A DNA stretch of 64,000 nucleotides from Lamellibrachia columna (GCA_963662155.1 OY759274.1:21467757-21531756); one strand, 5' to 3'. Positions 45,685 to 58,940 are shown, numbered from the stretch's first letter. The notes: generated from the sequence alone by a model not told the origin. Made by a program: numbers and translations.

Positions 45685-46442
45685 AGTAAATCATGCCAAC
45701 AAACGGTTTGATGGTGAATTGGGTGTGCGGAATCCAAAGCGTGTTGCTGGCAAACCTTGAGAGTGGTCTTTGGTCCCCTAAATTACAAAAACTAAATTGC
45801 GCCCGATTTGTCCAGGCAATAGACAAGCACCCTTCTAATTAATATAATAATGATCTCTTAACAACGGTTTTATGGTGATTTTTGTGTGTTGAATCCAAAA
45901 AGTGATGCTGGAAAACTGTAGGGGTCATTAATTCATAAGTTACAAAAGCAAAATTGCACCCAATTTTCGGCCGAAATAAACACCCTTATAATTAGCCCAA
46001 AAGACGGTGGCTAACTATGGGAAGGGTCTTTGACACCCTATATAAAAAAATGACGCCCATTTAATCCACGGAATAGGCAAACGATCTTAGTTTAATAATG
46101 ATATATTAATGTTTTAACTCCGGTTTTAGTGTGATTTGTCTGTTTTGAGTCTAAAAACGATGTTGACAAATTGTGCAACGACCCCCTAAATTACAAACAA
46201 ACTTACCCCCATACAATTTGTAATTTAGGAGGTCATGGACACCTCCCATATTTTGTCAGCACCACATTTTTTGCAAGACATCATTATTATGCTAATTAGA
46301 AGAATGTTTGTCTATTTCGTCAGCAAATCGGACACTATTTTCTTTCATTTAGGGAGTCAATGACCCCCCCAGTTTACCATCATCACTTTTTGGATTCAAC
46401 ACACCGAAATCACCCTAGAACCGTTTATTGGCATGCTTTACT
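45685..46442. mobile_element. Foldback (MITE-like) element, 758 bp
   Basis: AGTAAATCATGCCAACAAAC at the left end pairs with the complement of the right end (GTTTATTGGCATGCTTTACT). Inner parts repeat a module (GGTTTTATGGTGATTT..., AATCCAAAAAGTGATG...) directly and inverted, so much of the element folds on itself. No transposase. Lies in the intron between channel exons 3 and 4. Confidence 0.75.
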
Positions 46443-46687
46443 AAAACGTGCGCACGGGAATTATTTTAAGATACATGTTTGGATTTCAACACCTGTCTAA
46501 TGGACACTCAGATGCTTTCGTACAGACAAGTATGTCAAACACGTACAATGTGACAATTCGTGGTGAGATAAGGGTGTCATAAACATACAAAAGAAAAACA
46601 GTTGCTTTCGGTGAGACCCGAAGGTGAAGTACATACGAAGGAAACATTCATCAACCACATAGAATGGAAACATGATTTGCTGAGTTC

Positions 46688-47128
46688 ATGCAACGGACAG
46701 ATTTGACAATTGTACGAGATAGGATAAGTATATTCACAGAGTAGTCTTTGTTCCGGTGCAGTGATGACACATTCATGCAACGGACCGATTTGACAATTGT
46801 ACGAGATAGGATAAGTATATTCACGGAGTAGTCTTTTTTCCGGTGCAGTGATGACACATTCATGCAACGGACTGATTTGACAATTGTACGAGATAGGATA
46901 AGTATATTCACGGAGTAGTGTTTGTTCCGGTGCAGTGATGACACATTCATGCAACGGACCGATTTGACAATTGTACGAGATAGGATAAGTATATTCACGG
47001 AGTAGCCTTTGTTCCGGTGCAGTGATGACACATTCATGCCACTGACCGATTTGACAATTGTACGAGATAGGATAAGTATATTCACAGAGTAGTCTTTGTT
47101 CCGGTGCAGTGATGACACATTCATGCAG
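46688..47128. repeat. 87-bp minisatellite, five copies
   Basis: GATTTGACAATTGTACGAGA recurs at intervals of exactly 87 bp (46700, 46787, 46874, 46961, 47048). 87 is a multiple of three, so long repetitive frames appear on the minus strand. I found no similarity to channel exons. Confidence 0.96.
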
Positions 47129-48132
47129 CGGGACAATTCGATTAGGTTAATGCCATGTTAACATATATTAGCACATTCATGTAATTCATCATCATTATCG
47201 TTTCCACAACAACCTTTTTTGTTATAACCACGTTATATATCAATGCCAATAATCATAATTATTTATGATAATCTACATGTGGTAAAGTATTTGAAGACAC
47301 ATACTTGTCGCTGATTCGATATTTCTGAAATTCTGCTTGGTACTTTCATTTACAAGTATAATTGCACTAGACAAAGTATCAAATGCATTCATGTGCTTAA
47401 GTGAGAGTCAATGATTACTTTGTATATAATCCTTCTTGCAGTAATTGGGCTTGTCTTTGATTAATACAACTAGGGGCCAAGCAGAAAATGTAACCACAAT
47501 CAAATAGGTATCGCGTAAAATAATAATAAATTGTTCAGTTTGTGTGAATAGAAAGTCAAGAGTTATTGTTACGTCTAGTAGATATATTGTGTAACGCTTA
47601 CTCAGAACGCTTAGTTCTTCAGTGAAATAACAGAAGTATTCATTGCTTATAATTCTACATTTCAGTTTATTACAACTTTTATATTTTACACACTTGTGTA
47701 TTTTTATAATGTATGGCGCACTGTATGAAATGATGAAGGAGTGTTTAGAATTTGGTTGGCAAATTGTTTGAATTTAGGTAAAACTTCAAGCGTCTTTGTC
47801 GACCTTTGATGAACATTAATGTAGTTTATCCCATTATTGACAATAACTAAACAAATATACATATATAGTTGTGTTTAACATAGTGAGCTTGCAAGTGTTC
47901 CTGAGTAAGTGTTAAAACATTAATGTGGACATATGCTTCATACGTTTTGAAATACTCTCGCCCAACCACATGAATATTACTCAACAATGCTAGTAGCATG
48001 TTCTATTACAATTGTGTTTTAGCATACACCGCTTTCATAAGATGACGTTGCAACATGGGTAGTGTCATCAGCATCATTAAGTACGGTTATCTTAATAATA
48101 CTAAATCATTAAACAAACAAGGGTTGACGCAC
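47129..48132. other. Intron sequence, nothing assigned
   Basis: AT-rich; between the 87-bp array and channel exon 3. Confidence 0.6.
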
Positions 48133-48200
48133 CATGTTGATTTCGCTAATGTAGCTCATGCTGTAGATGTATATATCGCACGTGATGAGCGTGGGGCCAC
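48133..48200 (-). CDS. GlyR-like channel, exon 3 (beta-strand 1)
   Basis: This 68-bp exon is flanked by acceptor TTTTTTCTCCGCAG and donor GTGCGTCAAC. Two bases complete the Gly codon begun in exon 2, then 22 codons follow, including ITCDIYIYSMSYISEINM, which aligns with the GLRA exon 3 stretch VTCNIFINSFGSIAETTM. The length equals what I recall for GLRA exon 3, and the exon ends in phase 0 exactly where the next exon begins with Asp-Tyr. It is too short to be noticed as an open frame on its own. Confidence 0.85.
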
Positions 48201-48928
48201 CTGCGGAGAAAAAACACCACAACCACAAGTCACAGAAATGTGGTTAGTTTATCCAGATTTAACAAGATTGCCATGCAAAGCTCCTCCTACTGCACGAACT
48301 GCATCATATGCATCAAGAATTTTCTGCAAAATCGATGAAACCCAAATCATGTGTCACGTGTTGTAGCCATTTATCTATAGCGACGAACGCGCTAATAATT
48401 AAATATACACAATCCAGGGATTTGCCTTAATTGAGTTCTAGGACCTTCTAGCTCAATTTTGAACCGTTCCATGTGAGTTTGAACTGGCCCCACAAAATGT
48501 ATAAATTACAAGTATACGTAATAAAGTAGTCTTCATGCGTAAAACTAAGAGACACTGCTTTAAATTAGAATAAATGATAATTTAATAAATATAAACCATA
48601 CCAAATATTGTCGTTCATTTCTTATAACTAGCTAACAAATAAAACACAATAATGTATTTAATAAACATTTCAATGTGAATTTTATTTGCGAAACAGTTAC
48701 AACTTTTGAAAGTGACAATATGTTTGATGCCGACGGTCCGCGTGCACTACCACTGCCATGCCAATGGGCCTGGTAAAATATACGCCTTTCTCTTTCTCTC
48801 TTTCTCCATATCGAAGCCTCCAATGTTAACTTTCACAACCAAGTATCACATACATCAGAATGTAATGGCAATTATATGGTTAATCGGATTGTATATCTCC
48901 TAAAAGTAAATTGGCATAATATGCTTAC
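48201..48928. other. Intron sequence, nothing assigned
   Basis: 48245-48275 has a CR1-tail-like AGATTTAACAAGATTGCCAT, suggesting a tiny CR1 remnant. Otherwise nothing. Confidence 0.5.
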
Positions 48929-48964
48929 ATTTTTTTCGATGATTCTCGCAACCTCGTCCGCCAT
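48929..48964 (-). CDS. Possible first exon inside the channel intron
   Basis: Minus-strand AAAATGG start gives MADEVARIIEKN, then donor GTAAGCATAT; an AT-rich TTTAAATAAG lies about 55 bases upstream. It is in the intron between channel exons 2 and 3, same strand. No continuation was found, so it may be a nested gene's first exon or chance. Confidence 0.25.
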
Positions 48965-49195
48965 TTTTGCTTTGGTGTCTCCCTGGTATTCACCAAGATA
49001 CCGTCTTATTTAAATGGGAGTAATCCAACAGGTTTCCAATATTACAAATACTTCCCTTGCATGTGCGGACTGTGCCTTGTCAGCAATATGTCGCTAGCAA
49101 GAAAGAAGTAGTTCGCCACAATTGGAACTGAATCGTCGAGAAGCATTTGGAATCGGCGGCCGCCGATAACAAGGCTTTAATTTCGAACGCTGCAT

Positions 49196-49284
49196 GCATG
49201 CTTGTATGTATTTATGTATCTATGCATGCATGCATGTTTCTATGTAAGTTTGTCTGTATGTATGCATGCATGTATGTAAGTATG

Positions 49285-49318
<34 letters not shown>

Positions 49319-49428
49319 TGTATGTATGTATGTATGTATGTATGTATGTATGTATGTATGTATGTATGTATGTATGTATATATGCATGAGTGTGTATGAA
49401 TGTGGGAGTGCGTGAGTGAGGGCGTGAG

Positions 49429-49472
<44 letters not shown>

Positions 49473-49482
49473 TGTGTGCATG
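49196..49482 (+). repeat. (ATGT)n followed by (GTGC)n
   Basis: About 27 ATGT units and about 14 GTGC units with GTGA in between. Confidence 0.97.
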
Positions 49483-49595
49483 CGTGTATAGCAATACGCT
49501 TTGCAACTTCTCGATCAGATATGTGTGTCATATTTTATCGCTTCACGCATCATTGCCTTGTATATACGACAAGCCAGTCGCGATGGTTAACCTAC

Positions 49596-49687
49596 CAAGT
49601 ACATTCGGTCGGACTTTCTTGTCGACGGTCTTGATCAATCGCTGCGTCAAGTTGGCAACGTCCATCTCCGACATCTCGGGCACCACA
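49596..49687 (-). CDS. GlyR-like channel, exon 2 (N-terminal helix)
   Basis: Acceptor TTGTTGCAG precedes and donor GTAGGTTAACC follows the exon. It starts in phase 2 (one base, then GTG) and leaves one G for the next exon. The 30 codons encode a helix with the N-glycosylation sequon NLTQ, then LIKTVDKKVRPNVL, matching the GLRA region that ends ...DARIRPNFKG. This is the first helix of the extracellular domain, after the signal peptide. The signal-peptide exon must end two bases into a codon and was not identified upstream. Confidence 0.8.
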
Positions 49688-51189
49688 CTGCAACAAGTGA
49701 CGTGACTATTTAAGCACATAGCCCCATACGATCACTGTATATATAGACTTACAAACAACCGTAGCAGGGAGGCAATTTTTTTTTTAATCTGGTGAAATTC
49801 AGCAACAGCGCGTAAGCGAGGAAAACTGTAACCAGTGGCGACATGTAACAATCAAATAAAAAACAACGCCATATGCATAAAAAGTAGGCCTATATCGGAT
49901 ATTGTGCACAGTAAATAAACACATTTTAACCTGTAAGAATGAGGTGTGCATTATGTTGCCAACACTGATGTATGGTATCTTCGTCGAGTTATCTCTGTGC
50001 TGTGGATGCCAACAATGATACCATCGCTATCAAAACATGTGTGCATGATGTTAGTTACGTGTTGTAAAGACAAATATTTGCGTGGTGCACGTGTGTTCAC
50101 TGTGGGGTCGATTACGTGTGCTTGTCTCTCGACCTTGGATTCAATACGTATCCGCTTTCGACATGGATTCATACTAGTAGTTATGCGTTGCAAATTTCGC
50201 CACGTGTTGCGCTTTACTTAAGTGTGACAATGAGGTAGGGGTTCACCGAGGGAGAGAGGGAGCGAGGGAGAGAGGGAGAGAGAGGGAAAGAGCACACGTG
50301 AAAATATTTGGTCCCCTGTGTCTAATAGAAACGTCACGTAATTACAATAAAATAATCAATTATAGATGTTCATTATTGGCACTGCGGCGTTCATAAAACA
50401 TGCCGGAAACCGCCCTTTAACCAGTTGGAAATCAACTGATTGGAAATTCCAAGAAACGTCGGTAAAATGAATTGATATTCGACGCGGGACAGGCAGCCTA
50501 GTTTGATTAATTCTGGACGCGCGACGTTTATAATTTCATCTCGCTATAAAATTGCAAGCTGATTTCTTGGTATTCTGTTGCCGTATACTAGTAGTTGTCA
50601 CAATTTGGTCAACCGAACGTCGTCAGTTGTCGCGGATTTTATATTAATTTATTGTTGCTGTCATTACAATGAAGTTTACGGTTTTGCTTTCCAGGACATC
50701 CTTTTCTCAATAAGGCAAATCTCATCATGAATTATTATGGTATTTTGTTCTGCTTTGTGGATTTCGTTCCATTTTTATAATTAGTACTCTGTGAAAACAA
50801 TCAGTGACAGTTGTCTATTATTACCACATCACATATCAAAACATAACGTCAAACATCAGTACGGTAATCAGTACGGCAGCGTGTCCCCCTAGGGGAAACG
50901 TTAAAGTACCTTAGCCAAATATGTGTGTCAACCATTGAAAAACAATTTCCTGCAAACATACAACCTAGTTGAGTTGCATTAAACAAATAAAAATACTCAA
51001 CAACAAAGAGTCTTGTCTCATCCGTACATACCTTGCAATCCGTATAACATATAATAGCAATATTTTATTATAATTAAAGCCTAGATGCTAGCAGAACTCA
51101 AACTACGCAATGGCCGTATCATAGTAAATGCATTGCACATAATTATATCATCAGGCGATCCCACATAGAAAAATCACAACGACGAAAAA
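49688..51189. other. No gene seen upstream of channel exon 2
   Basis: Expected to be intron 1 or promoter of the channel. A GGGAGA tract lies at 50248-50290. No signal-peptide exon with the required phase was found on the minus strand. Confidence 0.5.
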
Positions 51190-51297
51190 AAAACAGTGTG
51201 GACAGGAGATAGGACAAAAAAGAGTGTGGACAGGAGATAGGACAAAAAAGAGTGTGGACAGGAGACAGGACAAAAAAGAGTGTGGACAGGAGACGCC
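51190..51297 (+). repeat. 28-bp minisatellite, about four copies
   Basis: The unit is AGTGTGGACAGGAGATAGGA plus CAAAAAAG. Confidence 0.93.
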
Positions 51298-51410
51298 GAT
51301 TAAAAGTCGAAATGTAAGAAAGTGCATCCCGCTGACGGTGGTGCTCCTCGGAGAAGCTCTCTGAAGGTGTTGTACCAATCTAGTTATCATCATGGAACAT
51401 CGCTCCCACG

Positions 51411-52318
51411 CAGGCTTGTTAACAAATGCATGTCAGCGCATTTTAATGGAAATACAAATGCAATTTTCCAAGAACGCATTCAAATGCAAATGTTTTAGGG
51501 TCGAACACATCAGCAAATGCAAATGTTTTGGTTACACACTTGCATATGCATGAATTTAATTAATTTCAAATGTTTTGGCTTTATGTTAACGTTTTGTTTT
51601 ATTTGGAGAAAAACAACGTAATATATATATATATATATATAAGCACATAATTAAATTATTTAATAAATAGAGTAGCACATCAGTGTAACCACAAAGTACC
51701 ATTACATACCAGTTCAACTACGTGAACATGTCTGTAGAGTCATACACTGAGTCACGCAGTTCCATACCTGCACATGTGGTGGAAATGGGAGAGAGGAATA
51801 GACAATTGACAGTTTACTGCGAACAATGGCAGTGAATGAAAGGTTAACCATTCAGGTAGGCCAGAGTGGAAGGTAAACCCAAGACAATTGACACTCCACT
51901 GTTGGGGTCACTGGGATGATAACCTGGTGGATAATTACACCTACCACTAATCACTATCCCTGGCTGTAAATATTAAGTGCTGGCATTGCTAATGTTTACT
52001 CCTCCAATGGGTTCCCACCCCATCCCACCCCAACAGTGCCAACACAACACAAGGGATTCATTTGTCTGCATTGTTTCATTGAACAGCCAATCTCTGAAAC
52101 CATCAACTTATAGACCCGTTGGTCTATATATGTTGTATGAATAACAACTTAGCCATTGACCTACAGAGCACTTTTTTCAAAGTGAACATGTTAAAGTGGA
52201 TTCACAGGTCATACAATGATTTCATAATCTGCAGAGGATACTGCTCACAGCAGAGCACTTTTTTCCAATGCGCATTCAAATGCGCATTCAAATGCATTTG
52301 CATTTGTCAACAAGCCTG
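51411..52318. mobile_element. hAT-like non-autonomous DNA transposon
   Basis: Ends CAGGCTTGTTAACAAATGCA and, inverted, CAGGCTTGTTGACAAATGCA. Flanking octamers CTCCCACG and TTCCGACG agree at six of eight positions, compatible with a worn 8-bp hAT target duplication. Subterminal ATGCAAAT/CATTCAAATG motifs repeat near both ends. No transposase. Confidence 0.7.
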
Positions 52319-52614
52319 TTCCGACGTCGTTACTGTTTCAGTGCACAACCCATCTTGCACGGGAATAATTGTGTAGCTTTCCGGTTATTTTGTGATGTAT
52401 TATAATTAGCTTTGCCGAACAATCTATTAGGCGTCGTTTTTAACCTCATGTCGGTCAGTCGGTATACTACATGTTTTTGTTTACTACGTGAATGTATCCA
52501 TTGCATCAGATACATCTGATACATTCCACGCATACCCGCATAGTCACCCGCCGTAAACTCTTTCACTCAAACATAGGTACAATGTGATAAATCGTCGAGT
52601 TTACGCAAGTTGGA
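52319..52614. other. No feature seen
   Basis: Short unique stretch between the DNA transposon and the CR1. Confidence 0.5.
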
Positions 52615-52730
52615 TGTAACTTACAAGATATTTAACAAGATATTTAACAAGATTTGCCATCCAAGCCAAAGGCCCAGATGGCAAGTGGACAAGGAAGCCA
52701 TTGGCTTATCGAGAGTCCAACAATGTTCAT

Positions 52731-55619
52731 CTACTTATAACCCGCCCTCCTGAGATATGTGTCAACCTTGTTTTTAAACATATTCACGCTGCTAGCAGTT
52801 ACACAATCTGTAGACAATTTGTTCCAAACATTTATTGTCCTCTGTGAGAACGAGTGCTTCCTGATGTCCAATCTACATTGATCCTTTACTAATTTTACCT
52901 CATGTCCTCTAGTTCTGCTATCCTTCTTGAGTGAGAAAAACATATTTCTATCAATATTTTCATACCCATTCAATATCTAAAAAACTTCAATCTGATCTCC
53001 TCTTAACCTCCTTGTCTTTAGAGTTGTTAAACCACATTCTTTCAGGCGTTCTTCATGACTAAGGTCTCTCAGTTCTGGTATAATTTTAGTTGCTCTCCTT
53101 TGTATGCGTTCAAGCGTATCTATATCCTTCTTACGATATGGTCTCCATGCTTGTATACAGTATTCTAAATGAGGTCTAACTATTGCTTTATAAAGAGGTA
53201 TAATTAACTATTTTCCCTTGTATGTTATGTTTCTTCTAATCAATCCAAGAATTTGATTACCCTTTGAAGCTGCAATACCAAACTGCCCTGAAACTTTCAT
53301 ATCAGCGCTTATTGTAACTCCTAAGTCCTTTTCTTTTACAGTAGTACCCAGAACAGTATCTCCCATTTTATAGTTTACATTCAAGTTCCCATGTCCTGTA
53401 TGTAGGCATTTACATTTCCCAAAATTGAACATCATCTGCCATTTCTCAGACCATTTTACTAATCTGTCTAGGTCATTTTGTAAATGTTGTTTATCACCAT
53501 CAATATTAACCTTTCTAAACAGTTTTGTGTCATCCGCAAATTTCAGTACGTTACGTGTTATACTATCGTCCAAGTCATTGATATATATTAAGAATAATAT
53601 AGGTCCGAATACTGATCCTTGAGGTACCCCACTCAAAACGTATTTCCAATTTGAAACTTCTCCATCTATTACAACTCGTTGTCTTCTGTCAGTCAGCCAT
53701 TGTTCTATCCAGTAAGTTATGCTATCCCCGATACCATGGGCTTTTAATTTAAGTAGTAATCTTTGATGTGGCACTTTGTCAAAAGCTTTCTGAAAATCTA
53801 AGTAGATAATATCTACTGGCGATCCCACGTCTATCCACTTATTGATTTCTTCCAAAAAACATAACATATTTGTTAAGCATGACCTCGCTTTAAGGAATCC
53901 ATGTTGAGAAGAATTTAATAATTTATGCTTAACGAGGAAGTCCACCATATGGTCTTTAATGAACCTTTCTAATAATTTATCAATCACTGACGTTAAACTC
54001 ACTGGTCTGTAATTCTCTGACTTATTTCTCGAACCCTTTTTAAATAATGGTATGATGTTGGCTTCTTTCCATTCGAACGGAACAACTCCCTCTTTTAATG
54101 ACAAGTTGAATACTCTTGCAAGTGGTATACTGATTTGTTCTACTGTTTCCATTAGTAATTTTGGAGGAATCCCATCAACTCCAGGTGATTTGTTATCCTT
54201 CATTGCCTTTATTTTCTTAGCTACCAATTCTGGAGTTACAACTAACGGACCTAAATAGTCAGATTTAGCCTCCTGAAATTTAGCATCAGCAACTGGTAAT
54301 GAACTAATATCTTCTTTGGTAAACACTGAACTGAAGTAACCATTTAGGTCTTCCGCCATTAAAACCCCTGTGATATTATATTTCCAGCACTGTCTTCTAG
54401 AGGTCCAACCTTGTCTTGTACGCTTTGTTTACTCCTGACATATGCATAAAAACTCTTGCTGTCATTGTTTATGTTACATGCTAGTTTTTGCTCATAGCTT
54501 CTTTTAGATCGTCTGATTTCAGTTGTAGCTGCATTAAGTGCCTCTTTGTATTTTGCATAGCCTTCTTCCTTTCTGGTACGCCTATAAACCCTCCACATAG
54601 TTTGTTTTAACACTATTTTTTTAATAGCCTCTTTTGACAAGTGTTTCTTTCTACACCGTTTTCCTTGTTTTTGGAAGGGAACAAATTTATCGATGATACT
54701 CTCAATTTCATATTTTAGAATATTCCAACATTAAATTGCGGTCTTATTCATCAGCATGTTATTCCAATCTAGCTTTGCTAAGTATTTTCTCATATCTTTG
54801 TAGTTACCTGTGTGGAAGTTTCTCTTGTACGTTTTCTTATTTTTACTTTCTGATTTTACGTTGATGTCAAAATGTATTTGATTATGGTCACTGTTACCCA
54901 ATGGTTCAAATATTTTTACATTGTCCACTAATTCTTTTTGTGGTGACAAAACTATATCTAATACATTTTCTCCTCTGGTTGGTTCTAGCACGTGCTGAGT
55001 AAGAAAGCTATCCTGGATTAAAAATATAAATTGTTGGTCCTCAGTCCCTGTGCTCTCTAGGGAATTCCATTATATGTGTCCATGGTTAAAATCTCCCATT
55101 ATAATACATTCCCCTTTACTAACTTCCTTTATAGCGTTTTTTTATTTTTGTGTTGTCCTCATCGTTTATGTTTGGACTTCGGTAAACTAATCCAATAGTT
55201 AATTTTGAATTTCCTGAAATAATTTTGCACCAATCAGCTTCATCGCAATCTGCTTCCCTTTCTAGTTTTATTTCATAAGCCTGAATAGATTATTTAACAT
55301 ATAAAATAACTCCCCCGCCCCTTCTTCCTATTCGATCTTTCCTAAACATTGCGTATCCTGTCAGTACTAATTCAGCATCTGTTATATCTATGTTGGCTCA
55401 TGATTCACTTATACCAATTATGTGAGGGTCAATATCTTCTACCATAATGTTTAATTCGTTTTTCTTATTTACTATGCTCCTTGCATTTAAACATACGCAT
55501 CTATAACCTTTTTCAGAGATGTTTTTCGGATGATTTAATATTGGTTTATCTGTGCTAGTGGCCTCTTGTTCTGCTTGAGACACCTCTAGGTAACCCCCCT
55601 GCACTTCTAGTTTAAACAA
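52731..55619 (-). pseudogene. CR1 ORF2, inactivated
   Basis: Read from the right: N-terminal segment (MVEDIDPHIIGISES then TGA-type breaks near 55400), endonuclease core 54991-54731 (LEPTRGENVLDIVLSPQKEL, LGNSDHNQIHF), linker 54640-54359, and a 383-codon RT frame 54359-53208 with DKSPGVDG-like, YLDFQKAFDKVPHQRLLLKL, SGVPQGSVFGPILF and FADDTKLF, so the catalytic pair is intact. C-terminal end 52973-52731. Several shifts and stops. Confidence 0.92.
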
Positions 55620-55662
55620 TGTTTACTTCAAAAAATATGTGTCATTGTACCCATGTCACTAT

Positions 55663-56629
55663 CTACTGCTGCAGAAAGTTTGTCTGCGAATACTGCCGCC
55701 CCTTTCCATTTAGATGAAGCCCATCCTTCATGTACATATCAGCCCTCCCCACAAAACTTCCCCATAAATCCACAAATCCAACTTCCTCTTCCCTACATAG
55801 CTTCTGGACTAACATGTTAATTGCCATCCCCCGACAATTTCGATATTTGTGACCCCTCCTGCCCATTACAGGTAAAATCCCTGACAGTTTTACCTGCTCA
55901 ACCCGCGTCTGTTTTAGTGTTCTGACCAACTGCCTATATTTCCTAACTATGGCAGTTGTACCCTCCCTATCTACGTTATCTGTCCCTACGTGTACTAAAA
56001 CAGATCCACCCTTACCCGAACCTACGATGTTTTTTACCCTCTCAGTTATCGCCTCTATTTTGGCTCCAGGCAAGCAGATCACCACATCATCTCCCTTGTT
56101 TAAGACTCTCTCGGTCTTCCTAACTATCGAATCCCCCACAAACACCCTCGCTCTCTTCCTCACCCCCTCTATCACTGCTGCAGAATAACTCTTCCGTTCG
56201 ATCCCTTCCATCACATTCTGTCCTGACCCCTTCCCTCCTGTTTCCTTCGCTCCTGTCTCCCCCACTTCCCACTCCTTTGCTCTTGTCTCTCCCACTCCCC
56301 TCTCCTTCACTCCGGTTGTTTTCCCTCCCGTCTCCCCCACTCCCTTCTCCTTCTCTTCTGTCTCCCCTCTCCTTCCCTCCTGTCTCCCCTACTCCCCTCT
56401 CCTTCACTCCGGTTGTCTTCCCTCCCGTTCCTTTCCTTCCCGTCTCCTTACGTCCTGTCTCCCTACGACCTGTCACCTTCCCTCCTCTCAGCTTCCTCCC
56501 AGGCTGAGGTGAGCTCTCCCTAGCATCTCTTGTGTCTTTCCCCACTTTATCGTCTACTGTTCCCCCACCGGAACTACTGGCACAACCCCCCTGTTCCCTT
56601 CCCACCATTGCCATAACGAGCAGCCTCAT
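55663..56629 (-). pseudogene. CR1 ORF1 with SGNH esterase, partly open
   Basis: The N-terminal zinc-finger part is lost: the sequence between the start region at about 56630 and the coiled coil is deleted relative to the plus copy. The Gly/Lys/Thr-rich repeat region is expanded. A 225-codon frame (56340-55663) holds RARVFVGDSIVRKT, LVHVGTDNVDREG, RGHKYRNCRGMAINML, GFVDLWGSFVGRADMYMKDG and LHLNGKG: SGNH blocks I, III and V are all present in one frame here. Confidence 0.88.
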
Positions 56630-56865
56630 ACAATTTAGTTTTAATTAGTTTGCTATGTTAGCCTTGAATAAGGCTGTTTTTGTGATCAAAAGAACACTTT
56701 AGGCTAATATACTTGCTAACTATGTCTTCTATTTAGCTCGCGTGAGAAAAAACCTGCCACCTAGCGAATACGGAGAACACTGTGTAACAAAACAACGAAA
56801 TCGGTGTGTACTAATTTACGCTAAAATCCTGCTGTTAATTCCTTTTTACCGAAACTTACGTGTTG

Positions 56866-57141
56866 TATGCTTGGATAACAGCCTTGAGCAATGCTACTGC
56901 CTGTTAGTTAAGTCTGCTGGCAATATGTTAAAACTTCGGCATTACCTGATTACACTATGTCGCAGCGTACTCATTCAACTGTTGACGATGTGGCATAAAC
57001 CGATGTGAGACTGCCTAATGACCTTAATCATTTGGTTAGCTCGCATTGTAAGCACTGTGTGCCACAAAGAGTCATCTTGTGAACAAATGTCAGCGTTATA
57101 TTTATGATCTGAACAAAGTTGACTGCAAAATCAATAGCAAC
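56866..57141. other. No feature seen
   Basis: Between the CR1 5' end and the 35-bp array. Confidence 0.5.
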
Positions 57142-57420
57142 GTATCTGTGTCGGTCCATGGTTGTGTACAACCAATGTATCTGTGTCGGTCCATGGTTGT
57201 GTACAACCAACGTATCTATGTCGGCCCATGGTTGTGTACAACCAATGTATCTGTGTCGGTCCATGGTTGTGTACAACCAACGTATCTGTGTCGGTCCATG
57301 GTTGTGTACAACCAATGTATCTGTGTCGGTCCTTGGTTGTGTACAACCAACGTATCTATGTCGGCCCATGGTTGTGTACAACCAATGTATCTCTGTCGGT
57401 CCATGGTTGTGTACAACCAA
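57142..57420 (+). repeat. 35-bp minisatellite with hairpin units, eight copies
   Basis: The unit contains CCATGGTTGTGTACAACCAA; GGTTGT and ACAACC can pair, so each unit can form a short hairpin. The copies alternate between a few variants (GTATCTGTG/GTATCTATG, GGTCC/GGCCC), a sign of higher-order duplication. Confidence 0.95.
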
Positions 57421-57605
57421 TGACTCGCCTTATTCGACCTTCCGAGTACACATCGACACAGTCGCACATTGGTAAAAAGGTACACACACTGAACTATTTT
57501 GTCGTAGAAACATGTTGCATGTATATAGGATTAGACAACTATGTATAATAACAAATATGAATAGACCGTTATATGTCCATGAACATTGACCTTGCCGTTC
57601 AGCGT

Positions 57606-58241
<636 letters not shown>

Positions 58242-58383
58242 ACATTATTTTTTTGTGTTGATGATAAAAACCGCACAAAGCATCGCTTACCTTCGATTGT
58301 TGGCGAGTCCATAACAACCAAAACATAAAGTCATTGTCAGTAACAACGCCGCATATCGAACAGGAATCGCCGTTGCGTCGAAC

Positions 58384-58689
58384 ATGATTGAAGGAAGACC
58401 CGTAGCTCACTGGCAACTGGTCGCGCCGTACAGCGAGCGTCGATGGCCCAGGCACGACGTGGATACAGCGACCAAGTCCCCAAAACCGTCGGTTGCAGCA
58501 AACTATGCACCCGAACACGACGCCGACTTGGGCGACCTGTCAAGTGCCAAGCAAGCTAAAGTTTACATAATGAAAACCATCAGCAACCTGGGCGTCCGTG
58601 TAGGGCACGCGCCGCAGTTAGACCCGTGTGCACGTAGCCCGACTCGAGCTGTTTCCCGCGACCTGGTCCGATCCCCAATGGACGGTTAA
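58384..58689 (+). CDS. 101-codon open frame, unknown
   Basis: ATG at 58384 (AACATGATT) opens 101 codons to TAA. The composition is GC- and CpG-rich and rich in Arg, Pro, Ala and Asp, with no recognisable domain. It lies between a long CA mosaic and the exon-1 promoter at 58.94 kb, so the CpG richness may reflect a promoter-associated region. It may be a short protein, an exon or non-coding. Confidence 0.25.
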   Translation: MIEGRPVAHWQLVAPYSERRWPRHDVDTATKSPKPSVAANYAPEHDADLGDLSSAKQAKVYIMKTISNLGVRVGHAPQLDPCARSPTRAVSRDLVRSPMDG

Positions 58690-58940
58690 TTGATAACGTT
58701 TATGGTTGAACGCAACAAACAACTACGACTGTGTGAATCAGACGAGGTGCCCGGCTTTATGAACAGGATACGCGCGTGTCGACGCTTTGCATTCACACGC
58801 GGACGGGAATTTATTTATTTATACTACACACGCATCAACATGGACATATATTTACTGGACTGCCAGCATTGCGCATGCCATGCGTTGCGCCTCTGGTGGA
58901 GTTTGTGTTAGCCGCTTGGGCTCGACAGTTTGTATTGTTT

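Larger units (their letters stand above)
52615..56865 (-). mobile_element. Near-complete CR1 on the minus strand
   Basis: 3' end with ATATCTTGTTAAATATCTTG tail at 52615, ORF2 to 55616, ORF1 to 56629, 5' UTR to about 56865 where similarity to the 38.97-kb copy stops. If the channel's first exon lies further right, this is a same-sense insertion in intron 1. Confidence 0.93.

Noticed and set aside
46577..47136. 161- and 125-codon repetitive minus-strand frames
   Set aside because: The 87-bp array keeps frame because 87 is divisible by three; no signal peptide, domain or codon bias.
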